Source of the DNA: Earliella scabrosa
Lineage: Eukaryota; Basidiomycota; Agaricomycetes; Polyporales; Polyporaceae
NCBI GenBank assembly: GCA_022605405.1
Contig: JABYQQ010000001.1
Location: 1,922,001-1,986,000 of the forward strand
Direction of reading: 5' to 3'
Length of the DNA: 64,000 nucleotides
Shown: one piece after another, positions 12,424 to 24,242 of the stretch
How the letters are laid out: each line of letters begins with the position of its first letter
Numbering within the stretch: position 1 is the first letter of the stretch
Made by a program: the position numbers and the translations under genes
Notes under the pieces: generated by a model
Told to the model about the DNA's origin: nothing
The model's database searches: none
What the model saw: only the letters and a program-made list of their open reading frames with translations

Positions 12424-13267
12424 ATAGAATGCGAACGTGACTGGCCCAGGCAACTGTAGGAGGACCGATGGCGATTACAGCTGGTTGCATATTTGGTGGC
12501 CGCCCAACTCCGACTGACGCGCGCGCACTTTCGACGCAAGAAAATCAAGAAAATCAGAAAATTCAGCCCCTCCCTCGTTACTCATACGGAGGCTTCGAAA
12601 CTGCACATGTAGATACCTCTTAGCCTCGTCGATGTACCTCCGTTTTCCGAATTGTCGTATCTAGTCACATGGCGGAGTTACGGAAGCCAGGTCATCCACC
12701 AATGTTGGGAGCCTTTGACAGAGTGTTCACCCACAGTTGCCCACTTCCAATCCCTCAAAAGTACTTGGGTACATCCTGAAGCGTTCTCAATGTCCCCTCA
12801 ATGCGATACCGTTGATATTCAGGGAGCCATTGCTTTGCAACGGTCTGCTCTGCGTGGGGGTCTTTAGGCGCCCATCGACGACTCCCTGAAAGACTGATGG
12901 ATTTATCGTCTTTCCACCCGGAAATGCCTATATGCCTTCGTTCAAGTCTCTGACGTTGCCTGAGAGATGAATCTGAACAGCGAAACCAAGTTGCGCTACA
13001 TGGATTTTTTATTTCTTCATGCGCGAAGTGCGCTGTGCAATTCGGCGCTTGGCCACCAAATATGCAACCAGCTGTATGTAAAACCGTGTCGGCCGCGCGT
13101 CAGATGTCAAGCTTACGGTAGGTGGGTAGGTAGGAGAGGGAGCATGCCGTAGCCTTGTCCGGTCCGTGATTGGGCGCAAGCTCGTATGTGCAACGCGTAG
13201 CAAGGCGCAAAACGCATCGTCACGTAGTCGAGAAGCAGTTGCACAGGATGACCGACACATGGACATA
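12424..13267. other. Intergenic, convergent 3' ends
   Basis: Between the methyltransferase stop and the NOL12 stop. No supported gene. Open frames are short and unlike any family I know. Confidence 0.45.
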
Positions 13268-14160
13268 CTATCGCTTCCCTTTCACGCCACCTTTCCTCCT
13301 GGACGCCTTGCCCCCCGCCCGCTCTGCCTTCTCAAGCTTGCGCTTGCGCTGTTTTTGTCGTTCCGCCTTGCGTGCCGCGCCAGTCTGATACTTGACAGTT
13401 TTCGCCTTGGAGGAAGCCTTCAGCTTCGCCTTCTTCTCTGCTGCAGTATCTGACGGTTTTGTCTTCGCGCGAGATGTGGGAGGTGGAGGTGAGGATCCTT
13501 CATCGTCGTCATGTTTCGGTCTTTCGCGCGGGGCTCCATGAATGAGACTGTCAGGATCAAAGTCTTCCACCACCGTGACAGTCGCAAGCTGCTCTTCGTC
13601 TTCGTACTCTTCCTCATCCGCCTCCGTTGCACGTGCCTTGCCCTTCGAGGAGCCTAGACCATCCCACTCGCTGTCGCTTTCGTCGTCTGCCCCACACGAT
13701 CGTCCTCTAGCCTGACATGCAAGACAGAGCACGCAGACTCACCGACGATGCCACCATACGCTCTCTCAGCCTCTTCCGCGTTCTTCTTGGCCTGTTCTGC
13801 GAGCATTTTCCTATGCTGATAAGAGCGTGTCTGTGAGAACGACGACAAGTCCATGGGATGGGAGAAAGTCTCGATGCACCTCACGCCGTGCCTCTAACCG
13901 CTCTTGCTTCTCCCTATCCAACGCCTTCTTCTTGGCCGCCTCCTTCTTCTGGAGCTTCCGTTTGTGAAATCCGGTCAGGAACTCCCTGCGTATCATATCG
14001 TCCCCGTCAGTGTCGGTACAACGACGACAGGCCGTGCATGGGCGTACCTACGGGCCGCATCGTCAAAAACAATTTCCTTGATCTGTTCTTTCTTGGCTCT
14101 CTTCTTCGAGGCAATGATGTTGTGTGACTTGGTCAGTACAGCCAGATTCGAAGCAGCCAT
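13268..14160 (-). CDS. NOL12/RRP17-like nucleolar protein
   Basis: Small basic nucleolar RNA-binding protein; yeast Rrp17 is a 5'-3' exonuclease in pre-60S rRNA maturation. Four exons (14048-14160, 13880-13985, 13743-13815, 13268-13686) join to 236 residues. The family signature RREFLTGFHKRKLQKKEAAK spans the first junction, followed by a long Lys/Arg/Glu helix (EKQERLEARRE, MLAEQAKKNAEEAERAYGG). The middle is acidic (DDESDSEWDG, DEEEYEDEEQ). The C-terminus is very basic and ends RRKGGVKGKR, probably a nucleolar targeting signal. The length fits the fungal family. Confidence 0.85.
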
Positions 14161-15628
14161 CGTCGAGGGTGAGGAATCTGAGTCTATCGCAGAGTTCGAG
14201 TCCGTGCTAAAGCTGCTCCTGAGCGTCTACATGCCACGTGGCTTTCATACCCCGGCGATGTCTTTCGTTCGTTCTCACTGCTTGGTTCAAGTTCGCGTCT
14301 GCATGGGCAGAGACTGGTAAGACTAATCAGCCTCACATTTCGACCCCGTGACAACCTCGCAGTGTCGAGCGTGAGTAGACACGTCCCACTAACTCGCGAT
14401 AACTCGCGATGCGTGAACTTCTTGCCTTCGTGAGCTGGAGCACCCACCGAACCACATGGCGGCGGCGGGAAACGAGTCTGAGCTCCAGACGCCGCGCTCG
14501 AAGATAGTCCCTGAGTAGCATTCAAGCTCCCTCGTTCTTCTAGCCGTCAACTCTCCCATTGACGTTTGCCAGGAACCGCTGGGAACCCCAATGCCATCTC
14601 TATGACTGGAGTATCGAACCACGGCGACTGGATTGCCCTCTTTTGAACGTGGGATCCGGCGAAAGGCACTCCCACTCTGCCGTCCAGCACTCAGGTAAGT
14701 CTGTTCCTGTATCGATCATCTCCTTCACTGACTGTCCCTTCGAAGAATCATTCAAAACAGCATAAACGGATCTTCCATGCGTCCGGGGTCGGTGGCTCCG
14801 TGCGCACGGAACGATACATCTCGTAGCCATACGGTGCGCATCGGCCATTAATCACGGCGACGCTGTTCTTTCTTTAGCTGATCGCCAGGTGCTGCGGAAG
14901 AAAGTCGCATCTTCTCTCCGACCGTACTCAGGGACTAATACCCCCGCAAGGTCATCCTAATACACAGAGGTGTATCTGTGGGCAATCGCCTCTGTGTCAA
15001 CTCTCGCAGTTCCATATCTCCCAGCTGCGTCATAAGACACCACTGACATATGTGTGGATGCTGCAAGATACCGGTGGGTTCTGCCACTCGCGCCGTTGAC
15101 TTCCACTCCGTGCGCATATTATATGATTCTCACCAGAAGAGGGCACAGATTCCCTCGGTTCTGGCCAGGGTATGAGAACAGCAGCCGAGCTCACATGTAG
15201 GTGAGAGCGAGAGTTTCTAAGCTTAGGTATGGATTGCCGCTGTATTTCCTGCTCCATTACTCCGTACTCGCAGGGATGCAGCGTCCATCGGGGAACAGAA
15301 TCTCCACTGTGGTCGCGTGCATCGCGTTCGAACGAGGTGTCTCGCTGTCATCGTTGTCATCTCGGTGACCCCGGCAGATGTAGCTTTCTGACATGGCATG
15401 GTCAGTTGCTGCATGGCTGCATGGCATGCGTGTCCAGGGATCGGAATGGCCTCGCTTGGCACCGCTCTCCCCATTGCTTCCAGGTGATAAGACGCGCTCC
15501 AGGGACGAGAGCGACCTTGGGGACACGGGTTAGGTCTCTTATCGCGTGCGCCAGAAGAACGCTCGTCAAGTACAAGAACCCCCGGCCGGACGCCTCACGC
15601 CCGCAGGTCCTCCCACCTCTTCCTCGCC
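14161..15628. other. Long divergent intergenic region
   Basis: Upstream of both NOL12 (-) and the OPT transporter (+). It contains a short direct repeat (AACTCGCGAT twice near 14400) and an 8-bp-stem hairpin near 14965-14995 (CACAGAGG...CCTCTGTG). No coding signal. Nitrogen-responsive sites would be expected for OPT, but none stands out. Confidence 0.45.
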
Positions 15629-18600
15629 ATGGCCCACAACGTCGAGGCCTCCGAGCGCCGTGACAGCGCCAGCTCCATCGCGGAGAAGACCGACGTCGAG
15701 AAAGCTCGTACGTGACCGCTCTCCACTCCTTGTACATCCTATACCCACCTTGTTGGACTCAGAGGGCCTCAGGGTCCAGGATGTCGTCGCCGATTTTGAC
15801 GACCCGAACATTGACAAGGATGCCGTCTTGCTTGGTACGTGTGTCTCTTACTAGCAACCCCGTCCACGACCACTCAACAGACCGCCGCTCGCACCATTAG
15901 AGGACGACTCTCCCTACCCCGAGGTCCGTTCTGCCGTCGCAAACACGGATGACCCGTCCATGCCCGTGTCCTCGCTCCGCACATGGGTGCTCGGCCTCAT
16001 TTGGGCAATCATCATCCCCGGAATGAACCAGTTCTTCTTCTTCCGGTTCCCGAGTGTCACCGTAGGCGGAGTACGTCGTCCGGACCAAGATGCGATGTGC
16101 TGCGTGCTCACTGTATCACTTGATCTAGATTGTGGCACAGCTGATCTCGTTCCCCATCGGCCGGGCATGGGCAAAGTTCATGCCGAATGTGAAGGTCTTC
16201 GGCGTTGCGCTCAACCCTGGTCCGTTCAACGTCAAGGAGCATGTGTTGATCACCATCATGGCTAGTGTTGGGGCCGGCTCAGCATACGCGGTACGTCCCA
16301 ATGGCCCGCCATGAAGAGGAAGAGTCACTAACACGTTAGTGTAGACGGACATCGTTGCAGTACAGCGCGTGTACTACAACCAGATTTACAACTTCGCTTG
16401 TACGTGCGCTTCGTTGCCAGACCGCTCTAACCTGCTCACGAATGGTTTCACAGACCAGTGGATGGTAGTCATGAGCACACAACTGGTGCGTGCTCCGGTG
16501 GCGGGAGGCGCAATAGGATCTGACCTGTCCTCTCCAGATCGGGTTCTCGATCGGTGGTATCGCTCGTCGATTCCTCGTCCAACCGCCGTCAATGAGTAAG
16601 TCAAACTCCCCACATGACCTGCGAAAGTCGTGCTGATGGAACGCTCCAGTCTGGCCTGCGAACCTGGTCACCTGTGCGCTCTTCAACACGCTGCACTCGC
16701 AGGTCTACGCCGGTATCGGTAACCGCGGTGGTATCAGTCGCGAGCGGTTCTTCTTCTACGGTTTCCTCGCGTCGACGTGCTGGTACTTCTTCCCCGGGTA
16801 CATCTTCCAGGCGCTATCGTTCTTTAACTGGGTGTGCTGGATCGTCCCGAACAACGTTGTCGTCAACCAGCTGTTCGGGTACAGCAGTGGCTTGGTAAGG
16901 TGCCTCGTTCTGAACACACGCCGCAGATATTAATAGGCCGGTTGTAGGGAATGTCGTTGATCACGTTCGACTGGGCACAAATTGCGTATATCGGCTCTCC
17001 GCTTGCGACACCATGGTGGGCTGAGGCTAACGTCGCCGCTGGTTTCGTGTTCTTCTTCTGTGAGCGTGAACTATTATTACCCTTTCTGGTCCATGACTCA
17101 TCATACCCAGGGATCATCACGCCCATCCTCTACTACACGAACGCGTGGTACAGCCAGTACATGCCGTACGTCTCTCACTTTGCGGTCCTACGGCTGCTTT
17201 ACTTACTCTTGTTGTCCGACATAGGATCTCCTCGCGCACGTCATTCGACCGCTTCGGCGGGTCGTACAACGTGTCGAAGATCATCAACGACGACGCCAGC
17301 CTGAACGTGATGAAGTACGAGCAGTACAGCCCGCTCTTCCTCTCAACAACCTTCGCGCTCTCCTACGGCCTGTCGTTCGCCTCGATCACGGCGACGCTCA
17401 TGCACACCTTCCTCTACTTCCGCAAACAGATCTGGGTCCAGTCCAGGCGCTCCATGAGCGAGCAACCCGATATCCACGCTCGGTTGATGTCGGTCTATCC
17501 TCAGGTGCCGGAGTGGTGGTATGGCATCATCTTCCGTGAGCTACTCCATACTCCCCCGACGCGTTGTTACTCACTCGTGTCCATACTGTATAGTCAGCAT
17601 GTTTGTGTTTGGCGTGGTGTCCATCGAGGTCTGGGACACGCAGTTCCCGGTCTGGGCGTTCGTCCTTGCCCTCATCATTGGTGAGCTATTTGGGATATAC
17701 TAGGGAGTGCCAAGATCGCTTAACATCTGAACTATAGCGTTCGTGTACACCATCCCCGTTGGTATGATCCAGGCTATCACCAACCAGCAGATTGGCCTAA
17801 AGTTCGTGTCGTGTTCTCATCTCCATATCTCTCCGCTTACTCACATTGCGCGCGCAGCGTCATCACTGAGTTGATCATCGGCTACGCGCTCCCTGGTCGC
17901 CCCATCGCCATGATGATGTTCAAGACTTGGGGATACATCACGATGGCTCAGGCATTGACGTTCACCTCGGACTTCAAGCTCGGTCACTACATGAAGATCC
18001 CACCTCGTCCCATGTTCTGGTCTCAGATCGTCGCGACCGTCGTCGCAGGAACGGTACAGCTCGGCGTGCAGGCATGGATGTTCACCAACGTCCCGGAGAT
18101 GTGCTCTCCACACCAGCCAAATGGTTTCATCGTGAGTAGACGTACCTGGTGGAAGTATGTTGAGTGGGTCTGACGCTGTCATAGTGCCCTTCTACGCAAG
18201 TGTTCGGCACTGCTTCCATCATCTGGGGTGTCATCGGTCCTGCCCGGCAGTTCTCCCAGGGTCAAGTCTACTAGTGCGTCCCCCGCCCCCCATGGCACAT
18301 CGGTATCCGCCTGTATATTGACGATCGTACATCCTGTAGCGGGCTTGTGTTCTTCTTCCTCATTGGTGCCGCCCTGCCGCTCATCGGCTACCTCATCACG
18401 CTCAAGTGGCCAAACTCGTTCTTCAAGTACATCAACTTCCCCGTCATCTTCAACGGCACCGGCCTCATCCCGCCCGCGACCGCGTTCAACTACGTGCCCT
18501 GGACGATCGTCGGGTTCGTCTTCAACTATGTCATCCGCCGTCGCCACTTCTCGTGGTGGACGAAGTACAACTGTACGTACTCCTCGCGCCTGCCCCCCCA

Positions 18601-18910
18601 TCTCACTACTGTTGATGTGTGCTCACGCTGCGCTTTGTTCTTTCAGACGTGTTGTCCGCCGCTCTGGACTCTGGTGTCGCGATTTCTGCTATCCTTATCT
18701 TCTTTATTCTGCAATACCCGGACAACGGCCACATTGGATTTAACACGATCCAGACCTGGTGGGGCAACACGGTCTCGTTCGACAACGCGGATGGCCGCGG
18801 CGCGTCTCTCAGGACACTTGCGCCCGGGGAGTCCTTCGGGTACGTGCTAAGCTCCTTCGATCGGGCGACAGCAGTGTTGACTCTGAATGCACAGGCCTCA
18901 GACGTGGTGA
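15629..18910 (+). CDS. OPT-family oligopeptide transporter
   Basis: Plasma-membrane, proton-coupled importer of tetra/pentapeptides or glutathione. Eighteen exons from 15629-15707 to 18895-18910 sum to 2307 nt (768 residues). The acidic N-terminus ends EDDSPYPEVRSAVANTDD; the first TM follows (WAIIIPGMNQFFFFR). Fungal OPT landmarks follow: SFPIGRAWAKFMP, LNPGPFNVKEHVLI, ARRFLVQPP, WYFFPGYIFQALS, DRFGGSYNVSKI, CLPGRPIAMM-type GYALPGRPIAMMMFKTWGY, and NGTGLIPPATAFNY. It ends AWG-like TWWGNTVSFDNAD then GESFGPQTW. The 16-nt last exon restores the standard C-terminus. Acceptors at 15900 and 17593 were chosen by frame and family fit. Substrate range is inferred from the family. Confidence 0.94.
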
Positions 18911-19671
18911 GGTGTATCCTGGGTAACTGCCAGCAGTGTATTCGGACCTGTAACGATAGTGACGTGTTGTACGACCACCGTGCCTACTATGATGTCTTCT
19001 TCTCTGCTGATCCTTTGCTGCGTGATATTCCACGTGTTGATTGCATGGAATATGGTCCAGAATACGCTAGTGTTGCATAGTACATGGTGCAGCGAAGGTT
19101 CCGACGGTACGATTCCTTTTTTAGCAGATCGTGTTCGTGGCGTCTCGTAGACGCTGGGTCCTCAAATTTCAAACTGCCCCTCGTGGCGCATTATCATACT
19201 TACTAGCAACGAACTTCAACCTCGTCCGCCATCCTTCTGACGTGACAACCCAACATCATTCTAACAAACAACGTAAGCTTCTTAATACATCCTATGTACG
19301 CTGCATCGTCTATATCGTGTTAATCATCAGGCTCAGGTTGACCATCGCCGGAGTTGCTACCACGCCGCCGCTCGTCGCCGGTACCACCGGAAGGACGTCC
19401 AGCTTACGGACTACCATGACCAAAATTGGAGCTGATACGAGCAACGTACCTGGGCTTAGAGTTGGCTTGCTATGCCAACTTACTAGACTTATGATGCGCC
19501 TCCTATCGACCCCGGTTACTGCGATTGTTACAGGTCCCGTCACCTCCGCCGCAGATACCTGGGTTTGTTCAGGACATATAATACTCAGAGCAGAGAGGGC
19601 AAGGGCAACCGTCTTCATCCGTCCTCCCCTCCACACCTGTGTACCAGCACTTGCTTCACCACTCGTTCGCC
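18911..19671. other. Intergenic region with promoter of the next gene
   Basis: 3' UTR of OPT, then upstream sequence of the secreted protein gene. An AT-rich CATATAATAC near 19575, about 95 nt before the start codon, may be a TATA element. No gene seen. Confidence 0.45.
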
Positions 19672-20975
19672 ATGCTCCCCTCTTTCACGTTCATTGCGAC
19701 CTCACTCACGCTCCTTGGTTTTACTCTGCAGTGCAATGCTCGTGAGACATCTATGTTCATTGCAGATTAGCCGAGTGTACTGAGACGGCGTGATATAGGT
19801 GCACTTAGTCTACGTGACGACACTCCCTTCGATGGCCAGTACATCCATGCCAGCGCGACCAACGGCTCTACAGAGTGGTGGTGGGTGCAGGCGACTGGAA
19901 CACTCAACGGTCAGACCGTAGGTGTCCACCTCACTTACTATCAAGGTAGGTCTCGCTATCTCACACGGAATGCATAGGAGAAACTAACAGTCCTCGTTGG
20001 CGTACAGGTTATCCCCTGGAATCTCTGTTCAACAAAACCCAGGCCGTCACTCCGCCAAGCGTCCCCGTCCCTTCAGACTACGTGGTTGTCGACCTCGCGA
20101 TCCCCAACCAAAAGCCACGTAGCTTCACTCTTCCTGCCGTCTCATCCTCCGTGACCTACGGTGGGGGCTGGATCATTGGCGACTGGATAGGAGTCGGGGA
20201 GTTCCAAGTCGCACCTGATCTCTCCTTCATCAGGGCAACAATCAACGTCCCCAGTACGATCAGTGCGGAAATATATATCACTCGCCGCGGTCAACCTCAC
20301 TACGGCTGCACGGGTCGCGAGTCCGGAGACCCCTACTTCGGCAGCGCGCTCCCCGCAGGCGCCGCGGCCACGCTGAGCGAGACCGAGAAGCGGTTCTTCA
20401 ATCAGCTCGGCTGGGCCACGTCGATACCGGGCGGGGCCGCAAATGTGAACCTTGCACCAATTGGACAAGCAGCCGTGACCTTCCAGGGACAAGGGTACCA
20501 CGATGCGAACTGGATGCCGGTCGAGGCCGACAAGTTCGTGGACCAGTGGTACTTCTTGAACGCCCAGGTCGGGCCATACAACCTTGCCGCCGTCACAGCG
20601 CGGATCAAGGGCTCCACCCGCGTCTTCAATCAAGGGTTCCTCGAGGACTCGGGGAGCGGTACACCGCTGCAGCTTCAGTGCTCTCTCGAGGGCATGAAGA
20701 CCACGGACGTTGCGAAGATCACTCCTTGGGGAGCGCAGGTGTCGGGCGACTCGGGCCTGACAGTCATGCAGGGCTTCGTCGTTGAGTATACGCTCAAGAG
20801 CGGAGATGTGTACAGATTCAACCTGACTGGGGAAAGTCTCGTCTTGGACCAGTCGGTGTACCATCGGTGGGTTGGAACTGTCGTTGGTGGGAAGGTTGGG
20901 GATAAGCAGTATACGGGCTTCACTATGTTTGACTGGTTGAACCCCGGGAATAACGCCTACTCGTCCAGTGTTTGA
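19672..20975 (+). CDS. Secreted CrtC/AttH-like (lipocalin-type, Diels-Alderase-related fold) protein
   Basis: Three exons (19672-19741, 19799-19945, 20008-20975) give 394 residues. The N-terminus MLPSFTFIATSLTLLGFTLQ is a clear signal peptide, so the product is probably secreted or luminal. The body resembles the hydroxyneurosporene synthase (CrtC)/AttH two-domain lipocalin fold, also used by fungal Diels-Alderase-like enzymes. Cues are paired Trp-rich strands (STEWWWVQATGTLNGQTVG), the half-conserved motif GQGYHDANW (family GxGYHDHNWG) and the C-terminal EYTLKSGDVYRFNLTGESL. There is no obvious polyketide or terpene gene beside it. The family call is moderate and the reaction unknown; it could equally be a non-catalytic lipid binder. 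Confidence 0.72.
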
Positions 20976-21553
20976 TTATATCACTATCGTTTCTAGTACA
21001 TGCTGTCCAACATTCCTCCCCTATCCAGTTCAGTTCGAATCCTGTTCCGGCCCAAATACAAGCTGGGACGGGATGCGCCTCGCTATCATGATGCCCTCAC
21101 CGTCTACGCGCTGCCACCGTTTCAAGTACTTCTATAGCAGCTAGCTTATGTTCTGCACGGTCACACGATTAGATTTTGGAGCGGCGTTGCATTGTTAGGG
21201 CAATGGCTACTACAAGACTAGGCTACAATTTCTTGATCATAATGAACCCATGCCAGAAATGAGCTCTCAAGCTCCAGGCGCATGGCTACAAGGGAATCCA
21301 GGGGAGACGCGTCAGTCAGAGTGGCAGTACATCAGCATCGAGATGGTCAGACTCACTGATTGATGCTCGCAAGTGCAGTGTCAGGATGCAAGGATCCATA
21401 CGGTCAGGTGAGCTCGTTGACATGTGGAATAAGGCGTGCAATGCGAGGGAGCCATTGAAGTCGGTAGACGGGGTGATGGGAAAGGTGCGGACCGTCCGGT
21501 GGACCAATAGCGACGATATCCGAGTCAATGCACACCACAAATGACCAACGGAT
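20976..21553. other. Intergenic
   Basis: 3' flank of the secreted protein gene and possibly the 3' end of a minus-strand hypothetical gene. No clear feature. Confidence 0.35.
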
Positions 21554-22420
21554 TTAGCTAACGACGGGTGCGTCAGCGTTGACCGTGTACAGCTGGCGCC
21601 ACGCGACTTGGTGATGACCCATAGGCCGCCATGAATCATCCTTGTCGAACTTGAAGACCGGCCATCCGAAGGCATTCTGCGCCCATGCAGCCGTGGGACG
21701 ACGGCTCTGTCGTTCGGTTGGTTCAACTTGGTTGTAGATGCGGAAGACCGAGCATTGCGAGGGTTGAAAACCCGGGTTCGGCCCTGGCAATGGGGGTATG
21801 AAGCACGCGAGGACGAGCTAGGAAACAGGAGGCTGTGACAAGACGTGATGATATGTATGCACTGAGAGGCAGGTCAACGCATGACAACAGATGACGAAGG
21901 GCGTACTCGAGGTCCGCAATTGCTTCGCAGAGCTGCTCAAATCCTTCGCTCGTCACCGCCCCAGTAACGCGGCAGGTCACCTAGGTGCAACATGCTCTGG
22001 GTTTCGTCGCGGCCGTTCAGGCAGCGCGCAAATCGATTCGAGGCGCGAGAAAGACATGGGGTCGATCTGGTAGTCCTTGTCTCGATCTCCGACACGGACG
22101 AGAACATCCGTCTGGGGAGCTCCGGGTGCGGCACCATTCGTAAACGGTCGGAGGATAGAGAGGTCGACTGCCACGATGGCGTTTCTGCGGCCTGGCGTTC
22201 GATGCCCCATAACGACATATGGTGAGACGACACCCGTATTGTCGCCGGAGATGGTGTGGCAGGCGGGTTCCAGCGTCGGGAGGGCGGGGGAAGGGCGGGG
22301 GGACTGCACCTTAGGCGTGTTTGAACAGCGCATGGATGTCAGAAATCCAACGACGAGAGCGAAACTCGACCGACGCTGAGGTGGCTGAGAAGTTTGTCTG
22401 TGAGATCGCATGAGGCGCAC
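21554..22420 (-). CDS. Hypothetical protein, weak multi-exon model
   Basis: I do not recognise this gene. A minus-strand start near 22420 (or 22408) is preceded about 80 nt upstream by a good TATA box. The first exon has a Cys/Ser-rich hydrophobic stretch (SSFALVVGFLTSMRC), a possible signal or anchor, then VAVDLSILRPF and DVLVRVGDRDKDYQIDP. A second stretch reads GFEQLCEAIADLEYALRHLL. A third, to the stop at 21554, reads AAWAQNAFGWPVFKFDKDD. Intron borders between these stretches are uncertain and no donor fits well, so the model could be wrong or the locus decayed. Confidence 0.3.
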
Positions 22421-22496
22421 AATGTGCGAGAGGAACGGGCGGTCATCGGGAGTAATAGAGGGAGGGCTGTGGGCTCACCGTGGGAGATGGGGCAGC

Positions 22497-22503
22497 TTAT
22501 ATA
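22497..22503 (-). promoter_or_regulatory. TATA box
   Basis: TATATAA on the minus strand in a GC-rich setting, about 80 nt upstream of the hypothetical start at 22420. It is the best core-promoter match near this locus. Confidence 0.5.
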
Positions 22504-24171
22504 CCTCTCGGCTCGGAGCACGTCACATCCAAAGCAAAGCGGTGTGCATGGACCGGCGGAGCTTTTCTTTCGCTTTCACCGAGCGGGTCGCTGAAGCCAT
22601 GGCTTGTGACAATGAACTGCTTGTCGTGCATTATGTTCACGCATTGTGACTTACGGAGAGTCATTGCTGCCCCTTAGCCTGCGCCACACTGGTGTCACTT
22701 TGGTGACATTGGCACCGGCCAGAGTCGACCAGGCAGCTTTCGTTGGCATGGCCGTCGGCACTGTAAAGAAAGCCATGGGAATGCGGGTTCCAACCTATTC
22801 CAACTTATTGGTCAGAAGTCAAGCCGACATCCATGCGAGATTCGATTCACCGTTGCTGCCAACGAAGCAAGCGGCGTTGATTGAGACCCAACCAATGCTT
22901 GAAAACTCTTCACTACTTCAATGGAATCGCCAACACGCTGTGCCGTAGGCTTAACAGATTACAACGATGACCTGCCCCCCGCCATGCTTAAGGTCTCTGA
23001 TATCGCGGCTGTCGTTCGTTGGTGTCAACTGGTATAATGACTCGACTCGTCTTGTCGGTGTAGCGAGCGTGATATTCCGAGGGGAGATGAAGACGCATGT
23101 ATCGGAGATACACACAAGATGTGATTGTGCGAGAGTCCATAACTCATGCGCGCAAAACTGGCAGGTGGTGCATACTAGAGTTGAACTTGTCAAATGAACC
23201 ATTGTGCTCACCTATGCCGTCCGCTGGGACCCTGAACCGCTTGGTTGAGCTCATCCGACGCGCGTCGAGCAATGATGTTGTTCTCCGGCCTCTGTCTGTG
23301 GTGCCAACCGGGTGCCAAGTGTGTTACACGAAGGAACGACAGTGCCAGGATTCGGAACGAGCGTCGAGGGGGCAAACAGACGCCCAATTCCTACTGGCGG
23401 TCCGATCTGGCCACGTGGAGGCGGTGTCATCGGCGCCACGCTCCCGCCGGCCCAACTCGTTTGAGTTCCCCTTCATCACCGTCACCGACTCGGAACTCGA
23501 AGGCCCAGCACGAGATCAGCCAATCCTGCACCAACACTCGAACGGTTGTAGGTCGAAACGATTCAGCTCTTACCGATAGATGCGTGTTTTAGCCGGTATA
23601 CTAACAAAAGCCGTGAGTCGGAGCGACGGATCGGACCCGTGGCGGGCATGGACAGTGTGCGGAGGCTCTCCATTCACGGAGAAAATCAAGAGGTATCCCA
23701 ATGTAAGTATCATATTTGGCTCAATATTTGGCGGACAGCATCTTTAGGTCAGGCGAAGTCCAGCTGGATGGTGACACTCGCTAGTTGTTGAAACGATACA
23801 AAATGATCGGCTACGAGAACAGTGTCAATGACTCCGTTCAGATGGGAAGTGCGTAGCTTCACGTCAGCGTGGATATCACGATCCGATCGCACGCTGAGTC
23901 ACTTGTCTTCGTCCGACCCGGTTTTTGCAGCCTTATGGATGACCTGACGTTGATAACCACAGAATGCGGTCCATGGGAGAGGTCGGGATGATATTCACAA
24001 CGTAATCACGCCCATGGCAGTACTTCTGTCGAGGTATCTCCTCACCCCGCGTACGTCATTGCAACGGCTACATGCTTCCACTCTACCCACGCTCACATCA
24101 TCCATTTGTAGGAACGGCTAAACGGAGCCAGACGATGCCATATGCCTTACGACACGGGGTCCACTGGTAGT
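22504..24171. other. Gene-poor stretch
   Basis: About 1.7 kb between the hypothetical gene and the first P450. Open frames are present but lack splice-consistent partners, family motifs or TM patterns. I see no repeat or RNA gene. It may hold decayed sequence or a non-coding transcript. Confidence 0.4.
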
Positions 24172-24177
24172 TATAAA
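24172..24177 (+). promoter_or_regulatory. TATA box of first P450
   Basis: TATAAA 71 nt upstream of the P450 start codon at 24243, a normal distance for a fungal gene with a short leader. Confidence 0.6.
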
Positions 24178-24242
24178 GACTGCCTACCCTGAAGTTGGCA
24201 GCAAGGTTCCCTTCCCAAGTGCTCTCATCTCCTCTGCCCATC

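Noticed and set aside
20142..20864. Long minus-strand open frame opposite the CrtC/AttH-like gene
   Set aside because: Antisense shadow of a GC-rich coding exon; no motif, no splice context, and the plus-strand protein is coherent.
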